Shown: positions 52,581 to 60,759 of the stretch, one piece after another
Layout of the letters: every line of letters begins with the position of its first letter
How positions within the stretch are numbered: the first letter of the stretch is position 1
Assembly (NCBI GenBank): GCA_938020565.1
Contig: CALIHP010000013.1
Span: 1-64,000 of the forward strand
From: an uncultured Anaerolineaceae bacterium
Lineage (GTDB): Bacteria; Chloroflexota; Anaerolineae; Anaerolineales; Anaerolineaceae
Direction of reading: 5' to 3'
Length of the DNA: 64,000 nucleotides
Translations under genes and position numbers: made by a program
Notes under the pieces: generated by a model
Told to the model about the DNA's origin: nothing
What the model saw: the letters and a program-made list of their open reading frames with translations, nothing else
The model's database searches: none

Positions 52581-52633
52581 CGTTTTTAGAAGGGCAGTAT
52601 TTTAAGTTTAAAATCAAAAACAGGATTGTTCAC

Positions 52634-53893
52634 ATGCAGATTCAACGGGATCAATACCTGAACCGGCTTCTCGAGGATCGAGGCAATCGGCGGATCAAAA
52701 TCGTCACCGGCGTGCGCCGCTGTGGAAAGTCGTATCTTCTTTTTAAGCTGTTTAAGGATCGCCTGATCCGCGAGGGCGTCTCGGAGGATCATATTATTGA
52801 AATTGCTTTTGACGATCGGAAGTTCAAAGATCTCCGCGACCCGGACGAATGCTACCGCTATGTAACGGGACGAATCGATGAAAACGACCCGAATCCGACT
52901 TATGTCCTGTTGGACGAGGTTCAACTGATGAAAGAGTTTGAAGACGTGTTAAACGGATTTCTTCATCTTAAAAACGCCGACGTTTTCGTAACCGGGAGCA
53001 ACTCAAAATTTCTTTCAACCGATATCCTTACGCAATTCCGCGGACGCGGCGATGAAATTCGCATGTATCCGCTCACGTTCGGCGAATTCAGTTCCGCCTG
53101 CTCCGGAAGCTGGGATGAAGTCTGGGAACAATACTATACTTTCGGCGGGCTCCCGTACATCTTAACCCTTTCTTCGGTCGCGAAAAAAGCGGAATATCTT
53201 CAATCCCTTTTCGAGGAAGTCTACCTGCGGGATATTCTCGATCGGAATCAAATCCGGGGAGATTCAGAATTCCGGATATTGATCGACGTTATCTCCTCAG
53301 CGATCGGTTCGCTCACCAATCCGCAGAAATTATCCGCCGCGTTTAAAAGCGCGGGAAAGACGGATATTTCCCCATCGACGGTCGCCCAGTACCTTCATTA
53401 TCTCGAGGAAGCGTTTTTAATTAAGTCCGCGGCGCGATATAACGTCAAAGGGAAAAAATATATCTCCACACCGAAAAAAATCTACTTCGAGGATGTCGGG
53501 CTGCGGAACGCACGGCTGAACTTCCGCCAGAACGAAGAGAACTATATCATGGAGAATATTATTTTTAACGAGCTCCGATACCGTGGGTTTTCGGTCGACG
53601 TCGGCGTCGTCGAAGTCAGCGAGAAAAGCGAAAGCGGCGGCTATCGCAGGAAGCAGACGGAAATCGACTTCGTCGCGAACCGCGGGAACCAACGGTATTA
53701 CCTGCAATCGGCGTTCACGCTCCGGACGGAAGAAAAAAAGAATCAGGAAAAACGCCCGCTCCTGAACGTCAGGGACTCGTTCCGGAAAATCCTGATCGTA
53801 CGGGACCCGATCCTGCTCCGGAGAGACGAAAACGGGCTGGTCACGATGGGGATTAAGGAATTCCTGAGCGACGAAGCCAGCCTCGATCGATAA
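52634..53893 (+). CDS. AAA ATPase with DUF4143 domain
   Basis: A 419-residue ATPase: Walker A GVRRCGKSYLL, Walker B YVLLDEVQ, TGSNSKFLS sensor, then a DUF4143 C-terminal part (VGLRNARLNFRQNEENYIMENIIFNELRYRGFSVDVGVVE, ending in a restriction-nuclease-like ETEIDFVANRG stretch read as KQTEIDFVANRG). This widespread family has no settled role. It is more AT-rich than its neighbours and alone in its transcription unit, which suggests horizontal transfer. The ATG at 52634 was taken as the family-like start; a frame 21 codons longer would start inside the promoter. Confidence 0.88.
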   Translation: MQIQRDQYLNRLLEDRGNRRIKIVTGVRRCGKSYLLFKLFKDRLIREGVSEDHIIEIAFDDRKFKDLRDPDECYRYVTGRIDENDPNPTYVLLDEVQLMKEFEDVLNGFLHLKNADVFVTGSNSKFLSTDILTQFRGRGDEIRMYPLTFGEFSSACSGSWDEVWEQYYTFGGLPYILTLSSVAKKAEYLQSLFEEVYLRDILDRNQIRGDSEFRILIDVISSAIGSLTNPQKLSAAFKSAGKTDISPSTVAQYLHYLEEAFLIKSAARYNVKGKKYISTPKKIYFEDVGLRNARLNFRQNEENYIMENIIFNELRYRGFSVDVGVVEVSEKSESGGYRRKQTEIDFVANRGNQRYYLQSAFTLRTEEKKNQEKRPLLNVRDSFRKILIVRDPILLRRDENGLVTMGIKEFLSDEASLDR

Positions 53894-54020
53894 CCGCGCG
53901 ATTTCCCTCCGCAGCCAGAAAAAGCCGGCCATTTCCCGGATTCACGAAGTTTACGCCCGACATGGAAATCAAGCGCCTCATTTTATTTAAATCTAAGTAA
54001 AATAGGAATAGAGGAAACGC

Positions 54021-55052
54021 ATGAGACTGACGCGGGAACGGCTGTTGAACCTGACGAATTCGTACCTGACGAAGATCGTTCGAAAAGATCCGAATATTAT
54101 CTGTATTTATCTGACCGGGTCGATGCTGAACGAGGATCCGTTTATCGGCGGAACGACGGACGTCGACCTCGTCATCGTGCATAATCATCCGCGCGATATC
54201 CCGCGGCAGATCGTCCCGATTACCGAAGAGGCGACGCTGGATATTCAGTTTTTCCAGCAGGCCTATTACACGCCTCAGCGGAAAATCCGCCTCGATCCCT
54301 GGGTCGGGCCGGCGCTCTGCTTCGATCCGGTTCTTCTTTACGGGAAGGGTCACTGGTTCGAATTTACGCAGGCCGCGATTGAAGCCGGTTTCTTTCAGCC
54401 AGGCTGCGTTCTCCAGCGCTCGCGCCTCTTTTTCGCTAAAGCGTTCGAGAGCTACCGCGAGCTGCGCCAGAACCGGTCGATGACGCAGTCCCGCTACATT
54501 CTGACGACGCTGCGGACGATCGAGAACGTCTGCAACTCGGTCGCATCGCTGAACGGTCCTCCGTTAACCGACCGGCGCATCCTGAAATCGTTTAAAGACG
54601 TCTGCGAGGCGGTGAAAATAGAGGATGCGGTCCCGCTCCTGAACCAGCTTTTCCTGAGCGAAAACGACCTCAAGCCGCATCGCGACTATTTCCTTCAATC
54701 CTGGACGTACTACCTGGAACAGTTCGGCAAAAGCGACCTCGCCAGGACCATTCCAAAGTATCATGCGTTCCGGCTTAAATACTATACCGCTGCTGTCGAA
54801 ACGTACTGGGACGAGCACCTGATTTCAGCGCTGTGGCTGATGCTGAAAACCTGGAGCGTCGTGGTGGAGTGGTGCTCGCTGCAGGGCAATCCGCATTACG
54901 ATGGGTTCCTGAACGCGCTTCAGGCCGGGCTTCCGTTCCATGAAACGCGAGAGAGCCAGCTCAGCGATTTTATCGACTGCGTCGACGAGGGGATCGAGCG
55001 CTGGGGGAACGAAAACGGCTTCAGCGCGCAGGAATCGGACTTTATCCAGTAA
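54021..55052 (+). CDS. nucleotidyltransferase-fold protein with helical C-terminal domain
   Basis: A 343-residue protein. The N-terminal domain has the minimal nucleotidyltransferase pattern LTGSMLNEDPFIGGTTDVDLVIVH (Gly-Ser followed by Asp-x-Asp) and a third acidic position in LDIQFF. The remaining ~230 residues are helical, HEPN-like in style (RLFFAKAFESYRELRQNRSMTQSRYILTTLRTIENVCNSVASLNG). Substrate unknown; could be an antibiotic- or tRNA-type transferase. GAGG six bases before the ATG. Confidence 0.75.
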   Translation: MRLTRERLLNLTNSYLTKIVRKDPNIICIYLTGSMLNEDPFIGGTTDVDLVIVHNHPRDIPRQIVPITEEATLDIQFFQQAYYTPQRKIRLDPWVGPALCFDPVLLYGKGHWFEFTQAAIEAGFFQPGCVLQRSRLFFAKAFESYRELRQNRSMTQSRYILTTLRTIENVCNSVASLNGPPLTDRRILKSFKDVCEAVKIEDAVPLLNQLFLSENDLKPHRDYFLQSWTYYLEQFGKSDLARTIPKYHAFRLKYYTAAVETYWDEHLISALWLMLKTWSVVVEWCSLQGNPHYDGFLNALQAGLPFHETRESQLSDFIDCVDEGIERWGNENGFSAQESDFIQ

Positions 55053-55219
55053 GCTTTCGGTAACGTTTTTATGATGAAGATCATAAAAAAGACGTTATAA
55101 AAACAACTTGACTTTTCAAATATTCACATATTAGACTCATTTTAAAAGATATAGGTTCGAGGGGCATATTTGAATCATTTCTGTGTCCGTTTCGGTTTTC
55201 TTTCATAGGGAGGCAAGAC

Positions 55220-56245
55220 ATGAAAAGCATCTTTTATTCCACAAAAAAAGGAATTCTGATCCTGATCCTTTTATCCGCGGCGCTCTGCCGGTTTAACGGC
55301 GCGGCGGCGTATCCCGGCGAGACGGAAAGCCGGATCGACGCGCTCGACCGCTTCGAGATGAAGCTGAGCGAGCTGACCGTCGACCCGGAGAAGATCCGTT
55401 TCACGCTGACGCTGAGCGGGAACGGGGTCGAATCGGAAGAGGACTGCGAAGAGAGGTACGTCGAAGGCGTCCGCGAAGATAATGGAGACGGAGAAGCGCG
55501 GCTCTGCCGGACCGTCCGGCAGGAGTTCGCGTATTTCAACGGCGGCGTCATTCCCGCCGACGCGGAAATCGTCAAAACGACGCTGTCGTTCGACGGTTAC
55601 AACTATTTTCAAATTGATCCAGAAGGCCAGGAATCCGGGAAGCCGGATCCGATCTGGACCCAGTACGGATACAAAGTGAAGATCAATTTTTATCGTCCAG
55701 ACGCGGTCCAGTTCGACGAATACGGTCATGAAAAAACCGATTCCGACCTGCTGCGCGGGTACCCGACGAACGAATCGTTCGGAATTTATCTCGCGGATTT
55801 TGAATGGGGGATTTATCAAATCGCAATCGCGCTGAATTACCGGGCCGACTACTTTAATCCTCATTTCGCTACCATCCCGGTAAAATCCACCGATGACGAT
55901 TACTTTCATGGGTTTGGCGGCGCGGAGGTCATCGATGGAAAGCCAGTATCCGTCAGCGGCGGTCCGACGGTCGCCGATCTGATCGAGAACGGAGAATTCG
56001 ACCCTCAAACAGACCTGCCGGAGAATCCCGTTGTGGACGCGCTCGTTATTTACGCCTACAGGGATCCCCGATTCAAAAACGGGCATCGCTCGACGTCATG
56101 GCGGGTGCATCCGGTTCGCATCGATGCAGGCCTCTCCGGCCCCAATGTAATTCTTACCTACCGAACGAAGCAGGGCGGAATTGGCCACTGGATCGGCAGC
56201 ATCCAGAATCAGCTGCGCATCCAGTACGTTTACAAATCAGAATGA
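55220..56245 (+). CDS. secreted protein of unknown function
   Basis: A 341-residue protein with a signal peptide (lysine-rich start, ILILILLSAALC, cleavage near AAA-YP). The rest is hydrophilic, rich in Tyr, Asp and Gly, with no membrane segment or recognised domain; strand-rich stretches (FGIYLADFEWGIYQIAIALNYRADYF, VILTYRTKQGGIGHW) suggest a beta-sandwich. GGGAGG sits upstream of the ATG. A possible terminator with a long loop (56324-56377) follows. Not recognised. Confidence 0.7.
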   Translation: MKSIFYSTKKGILILILLSAALCRFNGAAAYPGETESRIDALDRFEMKLSELTVDPEKIRFTLTLSGNGVESEEDCEERYVEGVREDNGDGEARLCRTVRQEFAYFNGGVIPADAEIVKTTLSFDGYNYFQIDPEGQESGKPDPIWTQYGYKVKINFYRPDAVQFDEYGHEKTDSDLLRGYPTNESFGIYLADFEWGIYQIAIALNYRADYFNPHFATIPVKSTDDDYFHGFGGAEVIDGKPVSVSGGPTVADLIENGEFDPQTDLPENPVVDALVIYAYRDPRFKNGHRSTSWRVHPVRIDAGLSGPNVILTYRTKQGGIGHWIGSIQNQLRIQYVYKSE

Positions 56246-56323
56246 CGCTAAAAGGCTTTTGCGGATTCAGAACCTGAACAGGTTTGCGTCAGGTAACGCG
56301 ACAATCCAACGCCAAAATTAAAT

Positions 56324-56377
56324 CTGTCCACGCCGTCCACAGCTTATAACTTCCGGAAACGCGTGGACAGTTTTTTT
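56324..56377 (+). terminator. possible long-loop terminator after the secreted-protein gene
   Basis: CTGTCCACG (56324-56332) pairs with CGTGGACAG (56362-56370), followed by seven T (56371-56377). The 29-base loop is long for an intrinsic terminator; the same words may instead be protein-binding boxes. Confidence 0.4.
56327..56348 (+). repeat. 22-bp direct repeat, copy 1 (copy 2 at 56516-56537)
   Basis: The two copies match in 20 of 22 bases and lie 189 bp apart. Each contains two overlapping TCCAC words. They are iteron-like elements within the candidate origin. Confidence 0.7.
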
Positions 56378-56515
56378 AAGTGGAAGGACCTGGCGGTGGA
56401 GCGGGATAAACGGGTTATCCATTGGACAGAGACGGATAACACGGGATAACTTTTCTTTAAGCTTCTAACCAGATCCAGAGGAAAAAACGGAAATTTCGAA
56501 ACCGTATCCGACTTA

Positions 56516-56537
56516 TCCACGCTGTCCACAGCCTATA
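56516..56537 (+). repeat. 22-bp direct repeat, copy 2
   Basis: See copy 1; mismatches are at the eighth and eighteenth positions. Confidence 0.7.
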
Positions 56538-56747
56538 TTAAAGACTATTACCTCCTCCCTTAAAAACTCATAGAAAAGAAGAGAATAGAAAAATCATCCA
56601 TAAAAAAGACGCTAACCATTGTACGAGGGAATTTCCCACGCGCCGATCAGCTTTTTTGTACGATTGAATAAATGCAAGAATCGGACCACAAATGAACTTT
56701 CACGGCTGATAGTTTGTCCGAAAAAAAAGAGTGTATATCGGACAAAC

Positions 56748-56778
56748 AAAAAGCCCATCAGAGATTTCTGACGGGCCT
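56748..56778 (-). terminator. Rho-independent terminator of the ferredoxin gene
   Basis: Reading leftwards, CCCGTCAG (68-75 of 567xx) pairs with CTGATGGG, a six-base loop, then GCTTTTTGTTT. Confidence 0.8.
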
Positions 56779-56802
56779 TTTGTTGATCTTCGTTCGATAC
56801 GC

Positions 56803-56973
56803 TTATTCGGCCGGAGCCGGAGCGCCAACCGGGCAAACATTCGCGCAGTTTCCGCAATCGATGCAGGTGGCTTCGTCGATGACGTAGATATCCCCTTCTG
56901 AAATCGCTTCCACGGGGCATTCCGCGGCGCAGGCGCCGCACGCAATACAAGCATCTGAAATTCTGTAAGCCAT
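56803..56973 (-). CDS. 2[4Fe-4S] ferredoxin (clostridial type)
   Basis: A 56-residue ferredoxin with both cluster motifs: Cys9-x2-Cys12-x2-Cys15-x3-Cys19-Pro and Cys37-x2-Cys40-x2-Cys43-x3-Cys47-Pro. The start MAYRISDAC is standard. It carries electrons in fermentative metabolism. GGGAG lies upstream of the ATG. A promoter (57043-57071) and an 8-bp stem (57010-57036) precede it. Confidence 0.96.
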   Translation of the reverse strand: MAYRISDACIACGACAAECPVEAISEGDIYVIDEATCIDCGNCANVCPVGAPAPAE

Positions 56974-57009
56974 TTTCAATCTCCCATTCTTGAAAATCTG
57001 TTTTTTTTC

Positions 57010-57036
57010 ATATAGAGCTTCCCTGTTTCTCTATAT
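57010..57036 (-). promoter_or_regulatory. inverted repeat in the ferredoxin leader
   Basis: ATATAGAG (57010-57017) and CTCTATAT (57029-57036), eleven bases apart, lie in the leader just downstream of the promoter; a hairpin or operator. Confidence 0.4.
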
Positions 57037-57042
57037 AGTTCT

Positions 57043-57071
57043 ATTGTATCACGCTGTTTGGAAGATGAAAA
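57043..57071 (-). promoter_or_regulatory. promoter of the ferredoxin gene
   Basis: Reading leftwards: TTTTCA (57066-57071), 17 bases, TACAAT (57043-57048) with extended TG (TGATACAAT). Confidence 0.6.
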
Positions 57072-57085
57072 GTCGAAAGAAAGCT

Positions 57086-57601
57086 TTAGCTTTTTTCTTC
57101 GATAATTTCGACCGAAATCAGTTTTCCCGCTTTCGTCTGATAGCGCGGATCCCGTTCCGGAATCGACAACACAACATCCATTCCTTCGGTGACCTCGCCA
57201 AAAACTGTGTGCTTATTGTCAAGCCAGGGCGTGGGGACGAACGTGATAAAAAACTGTGATCCGTTCGTATTGGGACCGGCGTTTGCCATGGAGAGGATGC
57301 CAGGCTTATCGTGACGCAGCTTCGAATTGAATTCGTCGCGGAACTTGTACCCCGGTCCTCCCATTCCCGTTCCGGTCGGATCGCCGCCCTGGGCCATAAA
57401 GTCTTTGATGACTCGATGAAAGATTGTCCCGTTGTAAAATCCTTCTCTGGAAAGGAAGACAAAATTATTAACCGTCGTTGGGACAAGATCGGCGGAGAGT
57501 TTGACCTTGATATCCCCGAGGTCAGTGTGGAGGACTGCGGTATAGGTGGATTTCAGATTGAGCTTGAATTCTGGCTGTTTCGTGTATCTCTTTTCGGACA
57601 T
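57086..57601 (-). CDS. cyclophilin-type peptidyl-prolyl isomerase
   Basis: A 171-residue cytoplasmic cyclophilin without a signal peptide: TDLGDIKVKL, FHRVIKDFMAQGGDPTGTGMGG (active-site Arg, Phe, Met, Gln), SMANAGPNTNGSQFFIT and HTVFGEV. It accelerates proline isomerisation in folding. AGGAG lies six bases before the ATG. Its plus strand is G-rich although the gene reads leftwards. Confidence 0.95.
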   Translation of the reverse strand: MSEKRYTKQPEFKLNLKSTYTAVLHTDLGDIKVKLSADLVPTTVNNFVFLSREGFYNGTIFHRVIKDFMAQGGDPTGTGMGGPGYKFRDEFNSKLRHDKPGILSMANAGPNTNGSQFFITFVPTPWLDNKHTVFGEVTEGMDVVLSIPERDPRYQTKAGKLISVEIIEEKS

Positions 57602-57699
57602 AAGTTTCTCCTGATATTTGATATGTAATTAATACCACAGTTTGACAGTGAACAGGAAGGCTTTATGAAGGCGGGTTGATTGTCCCCGATTGGATCGAA

Positions 57700-57715
57700 T
57701 GTTTCACGTGAAACA
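57700..57715. other. parS site 1 (ParB-binding site)
   Basis: TGTTTCACGTGAAACA, a perfect 16-bp parS consensus; flanking AA/TT extend the palindrome to 20 bp. Non-coding location. Confidence 0.9.
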
Positions 57716-57746
57716 TTTTAAAACAGAATCCTCCGCCGATGCCAAT

Positions 57747-57762
57747 TGTTTCACGTGAAACA
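57747..57762. other. parS site 2 (ParB-binding site)
   Basis: A second perfect 16-bp parS, 47 bp from the first, with a palindrome extending to 22 bp (57744-57765). Confidence 0.9.
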
Positions 57763-57845
57763 ATTTGATTGACTCAGCGATTGAGCCCATTCGCGCTGCC
57801 GAAAGAATAGAACTCTTTCGGAGAGATGGGAAATTATGGGACTGA

Positions 57846-57854
57846 TGGTATACT
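57846..57854 (+). promoter_or_regulatory. extended -10 promoter of the ABC-F gene
   Basis: TGGTATACT with no clear -35. Transcription would begin near 57861, which favours the ABC-F start at 57871 over an ATG at 57826. Confidence 0.45.
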
Positions 57855-57870
57855 ATGCTGCGGTAAACCT

Positions 57871-59775
57871 ATGTCGCTTGTCATTGCAAAAAACATTTCA
57901 AAATCGTTCGGCGCCGAGGATATTTTTGCGGACGTGTCGCTGGTAGTTCCGCCGCACGCCCGGATCGGCATCGTTGGCCAAAACGGATCGGGAAAAACGA
58001 CGCTGATCCAGATCCTGATCGGTGAACTGTCTCCGGACGAAGGAACGGTCCAGCGAGGGAAAAACTTAAAAATCGGCTTTCTCCCGCAGCAGATAACGTC
58101 CATCTTTGAGTGTACGCCGTTTGAAATCTGTCGCGAGGTGTTTGCTGACCTGTTGGATACGAAATCGCAGCTGGAAAAAATCGAAGCCGAACTTCAGCAG
58201 GGTCCGGATCCGGAACGGGTCGAGACTTACGGAAAGCTGCTGACACGGTTCGAAACGGCGGGCGGTTTTACGATCGAATCGCGGATCCGGCAGGTTCTTC
58301 AAGGCCTCGGTCTGACTGGTGGAGAGGAGAACCGTCCCTGGCGCCAGCTCTCCGGCGGTCAGAAAACGCGCGCGTATCTGGCGAGACTGCTCCTGATGGA
58401 TCCGGATTTGCTCGTGCTTGACGAACCGACGAATCATCTGGATATCGCATCCGTCGAATTTCTCGAAAGCTATCTTCAGTCTTTCCCAGGCGCGGTTTTG
58501 ATGGTTTCGCATGACCGCTATTTCCTCGATCAGGTCGTGAATACGATCTTTGAGCTGTCAGCGGACCTGGAGGAGTACGCCGGAAATTACAGCGCCTACC
58601 TGGCGCAGCGGAGCGAACGGGTCGAGCGACGGATTAAAGAATACGAAGCACAGCAGGAATTTATCGCGAAAGAGGAAGCGTACATCCGTCGGAATATTGA
58701 AGGCGTCAATACGCGTCAGGCGCAGGGACGGCGTAAGCGACTGGAACGGCTGCTTCGGGATCGCGAACTGGTCCGGCCGCAGTCCCTCGAATCGATCCGG
58801 CTGCGCTTACAGACGGACCTCCGATCCGGAGATTTGACGCTGCGGACCCGCGGCGTTGAAATCGGTTATCCGGATGATCGAGTGACGCTGATCCGGATGC
58901 CGGATGTGACGCTGATGCGCGGGGAATGCGCCGCGATCGTCGGACCGAACGGGACCGGAAAGAGCACGCTTGTTAAAACGATCCTGGGCCAATTAGCTCC
59001 GCTTCGCGGCGAAGTCGTGATTGGGGCGAATATTCGGATTGGCTACTTCGCGCAGGCACATGAATCGCTTCATCCTGAATGGACCGTTTACGACGAAATC
59101 GCCGAAGCCGCCCCGGCGTTTACCCCCGGTGAAGTCAGAGGCTTCGCGGCCCGGTTCCTTTTCCGCGGGGACGACGTGTATAAGCAGGTTTCGTCGCTGT
59201 CGGGCGGGGAACGGGGACGGTTGGCGATTGCGCTCCTGTCGCTTCAGGACGCAAATCTGCTGCTGCTTGATGAGCCCATGAACCACCTCGACGTCTCCGC
59301 GCAGGAAACGCTGCAGTCGATTCTGAAAACCTTTAATGGAACGATCCTGCTGATTTCGCATGATCGCTACCTGATTAACGCGATTGCGACGCAGCTTTGG
59401 ATCGTGCGCCCGGAACAGCGGACGATCGAGGTCTTCGCTGGAACGTACAGCGCGTATATGGATGCGAAGCGGAGTGGGAAAAGCCGTCCTCAGCCGGTAA
59501 AAAAAGATGCGGCTGAGGAGAAGCGCCCGGTATCTTCGCTCTCTGGATCTGGAAAACCGGTTCGCTCGAATAATGAACAGCTGCGGCTGGAAAGACGGGC
59601 GCGGGCGCTTGAAGATCGGATTACGGCGCTGGAATCCGATCTGGCTCAGCTTGGCGAGGCGCTGAACCGCGCGGGCGGATCGTTCGCCGAGTTTACGAAC
59701 CTGAGCGAGCGGTATAATAAGGTTGAATCTGAACTGAACGCGGCGATGGAGGAATGGTCGTCGCTGGACTTGTGA
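57871..59775 (+). CDS. ABC-F family ATPase (ribosome-associated)
   Basis: A 634-residue soluble ATPase with two ABC domains: Walker A GQNGSGKTT and GPNGTGKST, signatures LSGGQKTR and LSGGERGR, Walker B LLVLDEPTNHLD and LLLLDEPMNHLD. The linker between the domains is basic (EAQQEFIAKEEAYIRRNIEGVNTRQAQGRRKRLERLL), as in translation factors of this family. A C-terminal coiled coil (RRARALEDRITALESDLAQL) resembles Uup/YdiF-type members. It may aid stalled ribosomes or give antibiotic resistance; which cannot be told from sequence. Confidence 0.92.
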   Translation: MSLVIAKNISKSFGAEDIFADVSLVVPPHARIGIVGQNGSGKTTLIQILIGELSPDEGTVQRGKNLKIGFLPQQITSIFECTPFEICREVFADLLDTKSQLEKIEAELQQGPDPERVETYGKLLTRFETAGGFTIESRIRQVLQGLGLTGGEENRPWRQLSGGQKTRAYLARLLLMDPDLLVLDEPTNHLDIASVEFLESYLQSFPGAVLMVSHDRYFLDQVVNTIFELSADLEEYAGNYSAYLAQRSERVERRIKEYEAQQEFIAKEEAYIRRNIEGVNTRQAQGRRKRLERLLRDRELVRPQSLESIRLRLQTDLRSGDLTLRTRGVEIGYPDDRVTLIRMPDVTLMRGECAAIVGPNGTGKSTLVKTILGQLAPLRGEVVIGANIRIGYFAQAHESLHPEWTVYDEIAEAAPAFTPGEVRGFAARFLFRGDDVYKQVSSLSGGERGRLAIALLSLQDANLLLLDEPMNHLDVSAQETLQSILKTFNGTILLISHDRYLINAIATQLWIVRPEQRTIEVFAGTYSAYMDAKRSGKSRPQPVKKDAAEEKRPVSSLSGSGKPVRSNNEQLRLERRARALEDRITALESDLAQLGEALNRAGGSFAEFTNLSERYNKVESELNAAMEEWSSLDL

Positions 59776-59790
59776 TGGAAAGGCTGCCGC

Positions 59791-60759
59791 ATGTACTTAT
59801 CCGTTATCTCCCCGATTTATAACGAATACGAAAATATTCCGCTCCTGTATGAAGCTGTCGTGAAAGCGCTCGCCGGAATAGAGGAATGGGAACTGATCCT
59901 GGTTGACGACGGCTCCGTCGATCGATCTTTTGAAACGCTGGCGGATCTCGCGGATCAGGACCCGGAGCATGTCCGCGTCATTCAGCTCCGCCGTAATTTC
60001 GGACAGACCGCTGCGATCGCCGCCGGTGTCGATTTTGCGAAAGGCGAATTGATTGCGTTGATCGACGCCGACATGCAGAACGATCCTGCCGATATTCCGA
60101 TGATGATCGAGAAGCTGAACGAGGGCTATGACGTCGTCAGCGGGTGGCGCAGGTCGCGGAAGGATAACGCTTCCCGGCGGCTGCCGTCGAAAATTGCGAA
60201 CTGGCTGATTGGAAAAGTCACCGGTGTCCCCCTGCATGACTATGGCTGCACGCTGAAGATTTATCGCCGCGAGGTGCTGACCGGTTTCCGGCTTTATGGC
60301 GAAATGCACCGGTTTATTCCGGCGTTCGCCAATTCGGTTGGCGCAAAGATCGTCGAAGTCGTCGTCCGTCATCATCCGCGTCGATTTGGAAAGCCGAAAT
60401 ATGGATTGGAACGAACGCTGAAGGTCGTTCTCGATTTATTTACGGTGAAATTCCTGACGTCGTATTCAGCGAAACCGATATACCTGTTCGGCGGTCTGGG
60501 AATTTCGCTGATGCTGCTCGGACTGGCGGCTTTTTTGGTCTTAGCGGTCCGCCGGCTGGGGTGGGGCGTTTCGGTCGTCGCGTCTCCGCTTTTCTCGATC
60601 AGTATCATGATTTTTATTCTGGGCGTGATCTCGGTTTTTATGGGACTGATCGCCGAGCTGCTGACGCGTGCGTACTATGAGTCGCAGGATAAGAAGACGT
60701 ACACGATTCGCGTGACGCGGAACGTCGGGAACGATTTACCTGGATCACGGCGCGGATGA
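59791..60759 (+). CDS. GT2 polyprenyl-phosphate glycosyltransferase (ArnC/GtrB-like)
   Basis: A 322-residue protein with a GT-A domain (LSVISPIYNEYENIPLLYEAV, ELILVDDGSVDRS, ALIDADMQNDPADIP) and two C-terminal membrane helices, the layout of enzymes that load a sugar onto undecaprenyl phosphate. The product would be a donor for GT-C transferases such as those at 1-1499 and 61961-64000. The stop overlaps the next gene (ATGA). Confidence 0.92.
   Translation: MYLSVISPIYNEYENIPLLYEAVVKALAGIEEWELILVDDGSVDRSFETLADLADQDPEHVRVIQLRRNFGQTAAIAAGVDFAKGELIALIDADMQNDPADIPMMIEKLNEGYDVVSGWRRSRKDNASRRLPSKIANWLIGKVTGVPLHDYGCTLKIYRREVLTGFRLYGEMHRFIPAFANSVGAKIVEVVVRHHPRRFGKPKYGLERTLKVVLDLFTVKFLTSYSAKPIYLFGGLGISLMLLGLAAFLVLAVRRLGWGVSVVASPLFSISIMIFILGVISVFMGLIAELLTRAYYESQDKKTYTIRVTRNVGNDLPGSRRG

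Larger units (their letters stand above)
56246..56802. other. gene-free tract with DnaA-box-like cluster: candidate replication origin
   Basis: No gene is visible in these 557 bases. Words resembling DnaA boxes cluster in 56324-56531. On plus: CTGTCCACG (56324-56332), CGTCCACAG (56334-56342), TTATCCATT (56415-56423), TTATCCACG (56513-56521), CTGTCCACAG (56522-56531). On minus: CTGTCCACG (56362-56370), TTTATCC (56404-56410), GTTATCC (56434-56440 and 56444-56450). The stretch 56532-56700 is AT-rich, as an unwinding element would be. Three parS cores lie within 5 kb on either side, and base skew flips here. Box spellings depart from TTATCCACA, and no dnaA gene is adjacent, so this is a candidate only. 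Confidence 0.5.

Noticed and set aside
56344..56529. A 61-codon minus-strand frame in the candidate origin
   Set aside because: Built from the repeated box words and simple composition; no ribosome site and no protein-like pattern.
56324..56537. CRISPR-like repeat
   Set aside because: Only two copies of the 22-bp repeat, no regular spacers and no cas genes.
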